This document shows, one piece after another, positions 55,719-64,000 of a stretch of 64,000 nucleotides of DNA; positions within the stretch are counted from its first letter, which is position 1; every line of letters starts with the position of its first letter. This stretch comes from Tetracentron sinense (taxonomy: Eukaryota > Streptophyta > Magnoliopsida > Trochodendrales > Trochodendraceae): positions 22,878,547-22,942,546 of the forward strand of contig CM026556.1 of NCBI GenBank assembly GCA_015143295.1, given 5' to 3'. The notes below the pieces were generated by a model that was not told the origin of the DNA, made no database searches, and saw only the letters and a list, made by a program, of their open reading frames with translations. The position numbers and the translations under genes are program-made.

Positions 55719-56198
55719 TTCTCAGGGAAGAATTGGGCATTCAATTCTCTCTTTAAATATTCCCAATTAGAGTCATTAGTACAACAATCACTAACCATAT
55801 CATCATATTTTGTTCACCAACATAATTTTTCATCACCCACCAAGTACATAGTGGCCATAGTAACTTTGGTCGCTTCCGAGTTGTGCCTAACAACCCTAAA
55901 GTATGTTTCATATCGAACAAGAAGTTCTCGAGTTCATGGGCACAACATAGTTTTGGTTCTGGAACTGGCTTGTAAGGCTTGTACCATAGCCTTAAAGTCC
56001 TTGCTAAGCACCTTTGTAGCACTTGCAACGTTGTTTTTCTCCATCTCGATCCCATCAACATGCTCGGCAAGTCGTGCAAGTATGTCTGCAAGACCGCTGA
56101 GTTGACATGTTTGCGACTCGAGGTCCTCAATCCGCTCTTTGTTCGTTTGTTTCGGTCTCGAGGGCATGATTTCAACTTTCTAAAGGACCACATTGACC
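55719..56198 (-). pseudogene. Third gypsy element (C): gag fragment
   Basis: On minus it encodes a coiled-coil start (RIEDLESQTCQLSGLADILA) then HELENFLFDM, FRVVRHNSEATKVTMATMYL and VGDEKLCWW, ending LNAQFFPEN at the edge of LTR B. This is a gypsy Gag with the ELENFLFDME.YF and KVT.ATMYL.G.A.LWW pattern, in at least two frames. It was cut by insertion of element B, and the rest is not at B's left side. Confidence 0.75.
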
Positions 56199-56212
56199 GC
56201 TCTGATTCCAAC

Positions 56213-56749
56213 TGTCATGGTCCAATACCATGTTAAGCAAAGCGACCGTGCAGCACACAGCTACACTAGCCAATCACAATACACTCACCCGAGGAATGAT
56301 CCCTCAAGTGACAAACACACTAAGTCAATAAAGGGTAATGTAAAGTAACCTATAGCAACACTTAAGCAATCCGAGACAACTTGAAGCTCTATTGATCCTT
56401 AAGAGAATAGGTTATAGACTACAATTATAAGGAGATTGAGCTTGTTAGGAAATTCACAAGGGACATATACAAGGACTCACATTGCTCACCTCTCTTCAGG
56501 GTAGGAAAATAAACATTTGACCCATTTTCAAAATGAAACATTCTCCCTATTGGAGGAGTCATACTAGCTATTTATAACTTTGTCTCAAACTTTTGTATCT
56601 AAACTACCCTTGATTACAAATAGCTTTTACAAACATATCCCGAATACTTTACAAGACTCACATATACACAATTTACAAAGTCACGGGTCGTGGCCATTTG
56701 CAGGGCACTGGACGAGATTTGCAGTGCACTGAACGAGATGATCGTGACA
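56213..56749 (-). mobile_element. Probable 5' LTR of element C
   Basis: GTTGGAATCAGAGC on minus (56199-56212) resembles a primer site and separates this stretch from the gag fragment. The candidate LTR is bounded by TGTCATGG and GTGACA, 537 bp. The right limit rests only on the inverted TGTCA ends. Confidence 0.5.
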
Positions 56750-57101
56750 CAAGTCTATGAAAAAGAGAAGTCAAGCCTCTTCTTTCCAAGAAGCCTTTCT
56801 TTCCAAAGATGATACGCACCTCTCAATCAAAGCTTGGACCTGGACAATGTCTTGCATTTGTGGTCTAACTATTAATTGAGTTAGGCCCCGGTTGACATTG
56901 ACATAGACCTAGATCTGACGCATTTACCCACATACTTTTCTTTTACATTTGTTGTTGAGTAAATTACATATTGACCCATGCTAAGTCCAGTTTGCTCCCC
57001 TTCCAGGACCTACTTCCGTTAAAGTATGGACAAAGAGAGGCCAGACCCTACTTCCCTTAACTATCGTTAGTGATTTAAATTGAAATACCAACAAAAAAAT
57101 A
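56750..57101. other. Gene-free interval
   Basis: No supported feature. Confidence 0.35.
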
Positions 57102-57696
57102 GTTGTTAAGATTCACTAAATCTTAGGGTTCAGCAAACTAGCCTTGGTTCTTAGAGAGAAAAAATTAACCTTAGGATTGAAAATTTTAACCTTAGGATTC
57201 ATTAAAAAAAAAAAAAACCAATGTTACATTGTTGAGAATCTTAAGAGCATCCCCAACCCTATCTCTAAAAGTTCCATTTTTTTACTCTAAAATGGAGTTT
57301 TAAATTTTTAAGAATCCTCTTTTTGTACTTGCAACTCCAACCCAAACTCCCTATTTTTCTCTTATCAATTAAATACTATTTTTTTTTGAGCCGTTGAGAT
57401 ACAGATTTCAACAGCTTTTTAGAAAAGTACAAATTTTTTTTATTAAAATATCATTTGGCGGAAGAGAAACGCTTGGCATCATTGCCTAGCAAAATCCCTT
57501 CCGCCAAAGGGGTTCCAGTTTAGAGAGTGCGTTGGAGCAAACGTTTTTGAAAAGCAAGCTAACTATAATGACGATATTGTAGACTTTAGGGAGTGCGTTG
57601 AAGGTGCTCTAACAAAGATTCATAGGTGTTAAAAGGGACATGTGTTGACCCGTGGGTGGGATTAAACTCAAGGTTGCGATTGGCTGATGGATCTCT
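57102..57696. mobile_element. Foldback element FB1, copy with nested MITE
   Basis: GTTAAGATTCACTAAATCTT, AACTAGCCTTGGTTCTTAGA and the right arm ACATGTGTTGACCCGTGGGT show FB1 order. It is split by a 365-bp MITE at 57245-57609. The extreme left arm is missing. Confidence 0.65.
57245..57609. mobile_element. MITE with TAA target duplication nested in FB1
   Basis: Ends GAGCATCCCCAACCC and, on the other strand, GAGCACCTTCAACGC. TAA flanks both sides (57242-57244, 57610-57612). A 3-bp TAA target fits PIF/Harbinger. Non-coding. Confidence 0.7.
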
Positions 57697-57759
57697 AAAT
57701 ACTGTCCACAGCGAGATGTACCTAAATTTTTTTTTTTTTTTTGGTGAAAAGGTAATTGC

Positions 57760-60413
57760 ATTAAGTAGAGAACAGAAACAGGAATTACAACACAGGCTGG
57801 GGAAATCACCCAGTCCCCGGATCAAAGGGATAGGAAACCCCAGCCGAGCACAGGGGCTGGGATTCCAGATTTTCGCCATTTCAGGGCCTCTTGGCTAGAG
57901 ATGAGCTTCTCCATTTGCTGATCTAGGAAGGCGTGAGCTTCAGCATTCAAAAAATGATTCCAAAAAGCTTTTACGTCCTTCATGATTGTAGCTACGTCCC
58001 AGTAAATGTCCTGGTTTTTGTTATTCAGTACATCCATAAGCTGAGAGGCATCCCCCTCTAGAATGAACTTGTTCTATCCGTGACTCTCCGCGATAGATAA
58101 GCCTATGAAAAGGGCTTTTGCTTCGGCGATGCACGCACTAGCAGCATCAATGGGAAAGGAAGACCGAAGATAGTAAGACCCCGATGGTCTCTGATAATGA
58201 TACCCACACCAGCAAAGGTAGTATCGGGCTGCACGCCCCGTCCACATTTATTTTAAGCCAGTCCATCAGTGGTGGCTGACAATCTGGAGGACGGGAGGCG
58301 GTCTAGGACCCACGACCACCTGAGAGGAAACCTGTTAGAACGAAATCTCTCTAGCAAATTTCACAGCAGTGACCATGGTTTTTTGAGGGCAGGGTATTTG
58401 GCCTTCAAAAAGTTTACCATTTTGAGCTTTCCATATAGCCCAAAGCATGGAGATTAAGGATGGAAATCCCGTATCCTTCCGAGAAAAACTCTGGGTGGTC
58501 GACCACTCTCTCCACCAATCAACATGAGATCTAATAATTGTCTGAGGTAGTCGACCATGGAGAGCAAGGCCAAACCAAATGCACCTCACGAAAGGGCATT
58601 GAAAAAATAGATGAGTAGCATTTCAGATTTAGCCCCACAAAGCCCACACATATCATCAACCGGGATTCTTCGGGCCTTTAATCTTTCTGTCACTGGCAGG
58701 GACCCTTTAAGGAGTCTCCAAAGGAAAATCTAGATTTTTGGGGGGGATAGGGAGCTCCAATATCCTATTCCAGAATCTTTCCTCGAAATGAGAAGAGGAC
58801 GCGCCGCCATTTGAAGCAAGACCAACTTTTATGCATGTAGCTAGGTGGTAAGCTGATTTTACTTGAAAATTTCCATTGTTAGTGAAGTGCTAGATCATAG
58901 TATCGTCTTGGTTCATCTGGTTAGGATCCAATTGAGTGATGACACGAATTTCAATTGGAAAGAAGAGCTGTTGGAGAAGGTTCAGATTCCACTTTCCCGT
59001 TTGATGATGAATGAGTTGAGAGAGTTTGTGAATAGTACAGTGAGGAGGCTTTGCATAAACCAACTGGAACTTAGGAAGAGATGGGATCCAAGCATCCTCC
59101 CAAATACTAATGGAAGATCCAGAACCGAGATTCCAGCGTAACATTTGAGAGCAGCTCTCGATCCTTTATGATGCTTCTCCATCCCCAAGAGGCTCGAACC
59201 CACAGGAGCTTGAATGAAGGTTTTCCTAGGATAATATTTACCTTTTAACACCCTAGCCCATAATGATTCCGGATTAACAAGCAGCCGCCAAGCCTGCTTG
59301 GCTCGTAAAGCTTGGTTAAAAAGGTAAAAATCCCCGAAGCCCATTCCACCAACATTTTTCGGCTTGCAAAGAGAGTCCCAATTATGCCAATGTATCTTGT
59401 TCTCCTTATGCCGTTGACCCCACCAAAACTCTGCTAGCGCGACATTGATGGCTTTATGTCAAACCTTTGAGATAATAAAACAACTCATCACATAAGATGG
59501 GAGAGCTTGGGCCACAGCTTTAATAAGAATACCCCAACCTGCTTGAGTAAGGAGGGACCCCTTCCAACCTTCTAACTTGGTAAGAATTCGTTGCTTTAGA
59601 TAATTGAAAGTGTGGGCTTTAGATCTCCCAGGATGAGGAGGAAGACCAAGATAATGATCTGGAGAGTGGAGTAACTTCATGTGCATGGCTTTGGCAACGA
59701 TTTTTTTCGGAATTTCCAAGGGGTGTTGGAGCTGAAGGATTTACTGGAATTTTGGAGATTCAATTCTTGGCTCGAAGCCGAGCAAAATTTGGCAAGAATT
59801 TTCATAAGCACATCAGCCTCTTCTAGATCTACCTTGATGAACATGAGGCAGTCATCTGCGAAAAAAAAGGTGGGATAACATAGGAGAGCCCCGAGAAATA
59901 CAAAGCCCAGTAAGTTGTCGAGACAAGGTGGCTTGCTGTAAAAGATGAGATAACCCGTACATAAAATAAAGAGATATAGGGATAGAGGATCACCTTGACG
60001 AAGGCCTTTGGAGGGTTTGATGAAGCCGTGAGGTTCTCCATTTATCAAAACAGAATAGGTCACCGTGGACACGCATTGCATGATCAACTGCCTCCATTTT
60101 TGGCAAAAACCCAATTTCTTCATAACATAATCAAGGAAACTCCATTCGATCCGATCGTAGGCCTTGCTCAAATCGAGTTTCACCACTGACTGAAATCTCT
60201 TGCTTTTTTGGGGCTTCTTTATGTAGTGGTAGATCTCATGGGCGAGGAGCACATTTTCCATGATTTGTCGACCGGGGACAAAAGCTACTTGTTCAAGGGA
60301 AACATGTTTTGGGATAATAATTTTCAGACGGTTAGCTAGGGTTTTTGTCATGATTTTGTAGATAGTATTACACAAGCTAATTGGACGAAGTTGGTTGATA
60401 TTCTGGGGATGAG
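57760..60413 (-). pseudogene. LINE ORF2, second part: reverse transcriptase, zf-RVT, RNase H
   Basis: Resumes after the solo LTR with NINQLRPISLCNTIYKIM, then VKLDLSKAYDRIEWSFLDYV, GLRQGDPLSLYLF and the catalytic FFADDCLMF. Next come PDHYLGLPPHPGRSK, the zf-RVT module (SLPVTERLKARRIP, CGLCG) near 58620-58720, and an RNase H-like end with AEAKALF, LEGDASQLMDVLNN and NAEAHAFLDQQM, finishing about 57890. Multiple frame changes and stops are present. Confidence 0.88.
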
Positions 60414-60718
60414 GAATCTGTAAGTCCAAAATATCTTGGCTAATTATGTATCAAAACGTAAGTCATAGTGGAGTCATTTTAAAGTCAACTTGTCATACTT
60501 GGTAAAGCTTCAAGAAGCCGAAGAAAAGAGAAGAAATCTACATCAAGTATCACCTCCGGATCTAGGAAGGTAAGTGACTTAGTGACCCATTACCTAGGTT
60601 GGTTTTTGACTTAGAACACCTTTTTATCAACCTAAGAGGTTAACATAATTCCATAAACAAGGTTATTGTATTCAAGCCTTTCAAAACACTCGAAATTGGC
60701 TAAGTATGAAATGAAGGA

Positions 60719-60975
60719 TCTATCCTCCTCCATGTTGGATAGATCGGTGGTGTAAGAAAATGTATGAGGATTTTTCCAGAGAGTTAGATTTTGAAGGATC
60801 TATCCTTGGTAATGAAGGATAGATCGATCAACATAGGAATTGATCTATCAGTGCTTTGATGGATAGATCGGTGCTTTGTTGGATAGATCGATGCTTTGAT
60901 GGATAGATCGGTGCTTTGTTGGATAGATCGGTGCTTTGCATGGATAGATCGGTGCTCACCTTAGATAGATCCTTC
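60719..60975. repeat. GGATAGATCGGTGCTTTG repeats in solo LTR
   Basis: About six consecutive units of 21-23 bp with GGATAGATCGGTGCTTTG or a one-base variant, preceded by looser GAAGGATCTATCC words. Confidence 0.85.
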
Positions 60976-61020
60976 AGTGCAAAAAATCGAGTCCTATTCA
61001 AATACAAACTCTTTGGAATC

Positions 61021-61028
61021 TATAAATA
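61021..61028 (+). promoter_or_regulatory. TATA box in solo LTR
   Basis: TATAAATA about 600 bp into the LTR, followed by AATTCTATTGACC. Likely the LTR promoter; its position supports the plus orientation. Confidence 0.5.
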
Positions 61029-61744
61029 CGAATTCTATTGACCTAATTCGTAGAGATCTTATTAGTTTGTGAGAGTAGAGGCTGGAGAACTCTCTCCTAG
61101 GGTTTCTTTTATTCTTCATTGATTATAGTTGATCCCTCCTCTCACAACCTCTCTAGAGAATGCAAGAATAACGTTTCTATTCTTAGCTCTTGCATTATGT
61201 GATCTTCATGGTTTTAAGATCCCTCTAGAGATTGTTAGAAAATTAATTTGAAAATCCCGACACGTGTGTGTCTTTGGCCGGTGTTTGTGATCCGGAGCCT
61301 TCGTAGAAGGAGATCGATCCGAGAAGGATCGTGGTTGTTGTGGAGATCTAAGAGAAGTACGAGCGACTGCGGTTGATCACGGGACTTGCGGGTACGTGAT
61401 GACTTTTCGAGGCGTGGAGGACTAAGAACTGAAGGGTCGTAGTGTCAAGTCCGAAGGAGTCAAGTTCGAGTCTTGTAAGTTCTTGTTGACTTTGTCTTAG
61501 TGATATCTCTTTGCTGGACTAGGTCCCGTGGTTTTTCCCAGAAGGGTTTCCACGTAAAAAACCTTGTGTTGTGGTTTGCTTGTTTTCCTTTTCCGCACTT
61601 GATTATTATTTTCCCTTAGTTAATAATTTAATTCTTAAATCTTAAAAGGGTAGAAAGAATTATAGGGAAAGCTAGCCATCCCCCTTTGGGTTTGTGAGTT
61701 CTCAACTCAAATATTTTATTTGGGGTTCACCGAGTGATTTTTCA

Positions 61745-63248
61745 GAATCTTTGGGATCAATGTGATAAAAGTATGGTTAAAGCTCTTTAGGATATGGCCC
61801 CCATTTAGAAAGGCTAAAACTGCAGCCGTGACGTTAGGCCCCACAATATCCCAATTTGACTGGTAAAAATGGCCTGGAAAACCATCCAGCCCCGGGGCCT
61901 TTAAGGCTGCCAATTGGAAAACCGCAGCTTGAATTTCTTCCTTTGAGAAAGTCTGCAAGAGAGACCTATTCATATCTTCTGAGCAATGAGGGGCAATATT
62001 TTCAAGGATATCATGTGCTGCACCTGGATTTGAAGTTGTAAACAGAGACTGAAAATGGGCTTATAATATGGGCTTGAACCTGACTTGATTCTCGAATCCA
62101 TGATCCCCCCGGTTCCCGCAGGCACTCAATATGATTTAGCCTTCTCCTCTGGATCGTGGATTGGTGAAAAAATGTTGTATTCCTATCTCCTATTTGAAGC
62201 CATTTAACACGAGATTTTTGGGCCCATAAAACCTCCTCCTGATGGAGGGCTGTGTCTAACTCTGAAAGCAACATATTTTCTTGATGAAAGACTGAACTAC
62301 GATCAGTATTGCTTTTTAATAGAGACAGGGTATGCTTGAGCTTCTTAATACGGTTTTGTAAGCACCCAAAGACTTCACGATTCCAATGCTTTAAGTCAAA
62401 CTTACACTGAGCAATTTTGTAACGTAAAGAGTACATTTCCGAACCATTACAATGAGACCTCCAAGCTTTTGTAATGACCTCTTTGTACTCCTCATGGGAG
62501 GACCACATAGCTTCATACCTGAATGGGCATCGCTTTGAAAAGGGCTGGGCCTTATGTAACAAGATAACAGGCCTGTGGTCTGACCCAATATCGTCAAGAT
62601 TTAGAGATAGCGCATCCGGAAGCATGTTACACCATTCAGGGTTTCCCATTGCCCTATCCAGATGAGCTTGAATGAACTCTCCCGAGTGTCCCCGGTTGCA
62701 CCAAGTAAAAGTTGGTCCCTTTGCTTCAAGATCAATAAGCCTCGCTTGTGACACCATACTTTGAAAACTTTTTATTTGATACTGTTCTCTAATTTCCCCC
62801 CCTCCTTTTCCTCAATTTTGAGGATGTCATTAAAATCTCCTATGACCATCCATGGAGCTCGGATCATTTCACCCTCTTTGCCGATCTGATTCCAGAGTTT
62901 GTGACGACACCGATAGTCAGTGGGACCGTAAATGAAAGACACCCTACACATTGGACCTTAGGGAAAGAAACGGACATCCGTCTCAATGCGATTAGGAGAG
63001 CAAGAAGTGATGACCACAGTGATATCCTCCGTCCAGAAAAGAGCTAACCCTCCTGCCAAACCATGAGGGTCAACCGTAGTAAGCTGATGCATCTGAATAC
63101 TCCGCTGAATTTTTTCCAAATACACACGACTTTGTTTTGTTTCCATCAAAAAGATCATTGAGGGACGGTGAGAATGGGTAAGTTCCCGTAGGTGACGAAC
63201 TGTCCGGCTCCGTCCCAAGCCTTGACAGTTCCAACTCAAAACACTCAT
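61745..63248 (-). pseudogene. LINE ORF2, first part: endonuclease to start of reverse transcriptase
   Basis: Starts at ATG 63248 with MSVLSWNCQGLGRSRTVRHL. Apurinic-type endonuclease motifs follow in order: WNCQG, METK, FIYGP, GDFND, LDR and GSDHRPV (about 62580). The linker has SRVKWLQIGDRNTTFFHQ, a plant L1 hallmark. The RT start reads LKAPGLDGFPGHFYQSNW, ending at TFITLIPKI where the solo LTR lies. One stop near 62957 and a frame change near 62050 interrupt it. Confidence 0.88.
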
Positions 63249-64000
63249 TGATCCCCGGGCAGCTGCTTTGGAGCAGCCATCCTTTCATCTTGTTTGTGAT
63301 GCACGTCATGAATTTGGTAATCCTTTGAATCAAGAGTCTGATCCTCGAGGGGTGAAACATCCGGCTTAGTAGTCTGTACTGAGGAAGACGGTTGGACTAT
63401 TGGGATCTTTTTCTTCTTCACTGTATAAGGGGTATATGTTTTTGGAGTGGATTCTCGATATGGACTAGACCTGATCCCTTTTCCTTTTGGAGTAACTTGC
63501 TGGTTTGGGGCCAAGGCCAAGTTTATGCTCAAATCAATATTTGAATTGTGGTCGAGGTCATTATTTGGGTTACATGAAACTAGACTAGTGGGTTGACAGT
63601 AAATAGGCTCATCAAGATCTGAAGTTGGAAATATCGCTGCCTGGGGGTACGGGTCAGTATTTGAGAAGTAAGGGGAGGGGTTGGTGGGAAATGGATCACT
63701 GTCAAGGTGCGAGGTAGAGATTGTATTAGGTTTTTAAAATACCATTCATAACTGATGGGGTAGGTAAAATCCTTGGCAAAGTGGCGGAACAGACTGAATG
63801 GAGGCTAGGTGATATAGATGGCAGAAGTGCACCTTGTTCGAAAATAGCCCTTTTTGATGGAGGTGATGGGTTTCTTGAAGATTCAGGATAGTCTCGTATC
63901 AGGTGTGATTTCATACTAACCTCGGGAACAATGATGGTGTGTTGGTGGTTAGGTGGTTAGGTGGCAAAGCTTCCATGGCCTGACAGCTCTGTTTTGATAA
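63245..64000 (-). pseudogene. LINE ORF1, C-terminal part
   Basis: A low-complexity, Ser/Pro/Lys-rich frame (TPKGKGIRSSPYRESTPKTY) ends in TGA at 63245-63247. Its stop overlaps the ORF2 start as ATGA. A second frame at 63726-63914 (MKSHLIRDYPESSRNPSPPS) is probably the same ORF after a frameshift. The nucleic-acid-binding part should lie outside the window. Confidence 0.6.

Larger units (their letters stand above)
60419..61744 (+). mobile_element. Solo copia-type LTR inside the LINE
   Basis: 1326 bp, TGTAAGTCCAAAATATC...GAGTGATTTTTCA, flanked by GAATC at 60414-60418 and 61745-61749. Removing it joins LINE codons LIPKI and PHPQNINQ in frame. Orientation follows the related 41756-43029 LTR. No internal sequence remains, as after recombination between two LTRs. 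Confidence 0.88.
57727..64000 (-). mobile_element. L1-type LINE, 5' end outside window
   Basis: The T run at 57728-57743 is the poly(A) tail read from the other strand, so the element runs right to left. It contains ORF1 end, endonuclease, reverse transcriptase, zinc-binding zf-RVT and RNase H domains in the order typical of plant L1 elements. It is split by a solo LTR at 60419-61744. Stops and frame changes show it is inactive. Confidence 0.9.

Noticed and set aside
1..64000. tRNA or rRNA genes
   Set aside because: The tRNA-like words found (TGGTATCAGAG and complements) are primer binding sites of retroelements; no cloverleaf or rRNA core was seen by eye.

Overview
This window looks like nuclear DNA from a flowering plant, probably a dicot or magnoliid with a repeat-rich genome. 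The evidence is a G-type lectin receptor-like kinase of the plant-specific LECRK/RLK1 class, plant-type Ty3/gypsy and Ty1/copia elements, a plant L1-type LINE, Helitrons and MITEs. There are no operons, CRISPR arrays or recognisable rRNA or tRNA genes. The species cannot be named from the sequence.

Only three stretches look like host genes. (1) A last exon of a DUF167/UPF0235 protein lies at 8635-8766 (+). (2) An intronless LECRK/RLK1-type receptor kinase lies at 10414-12827 (-). It carries a one-base frameshift between its membrane segment and kinase domain, and an in-frame 60-bp tandem duplication in the kinase C-lobe. (3) A fragment of tubulin-folding cofactor B lies at 17785-18012 (-), inside a roughly 4-kb element with terminal inverted repeats, so it is probably a transduplicated (Pack-MULE style) piece. 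The first 38 codons and about 1.6 kb upstream of the kinase gene occur again as a degraded copy at 27571-29516.

Layout: 1-2.4 kb is the 5' end of a minus-strand gypsy element. 2.4-9.8 kb holds three copies of a CAAGGTTTT-ended hAT-like element, LTR remnants and the DUF167 exon. 10.4-14.4 kb is the kinase gene and its upstream region. 14.4-18.6 kb holds a MITE and the TBCB-carrying element. 19.5-34.5 kb is a Helitron/MITE zone: four minus-strand Helitrons, one plus-strand Helitron 3' end, a foldback family (called FB1 here) and several MITEs with clear target duplications. 34.8-55.7 kb is a gypsy cluster: a truncated element A, then element B, whose 5' LTR is split by a 9.69-kb nested non-coding LTR element. 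55.7-56.7 kb is a fragment of a third gypsy element on the minus strand. 57.7-64 kb is a minus-strand L1-type LINE, itself interrupted by a solo copia-type LTR.

The most unusual structure is inside the nested element at 38123-47812. About 1.7 kb of tandem and dispersed repeats there is built from short hairpins. Arms change together between repeat types (AGTGA/TCACT in one, ACTGA/TCAGT in the other), and many downstream hairpins share an ACAC/ACAT loop but have different complementary stems. This may be a structured RNA or dyad-binding region of a non-autonomous retrotransposon. Nesting order can be read from target duplications: B is older than the 9.69-kb element, and the LINE is older than the solo LTR.
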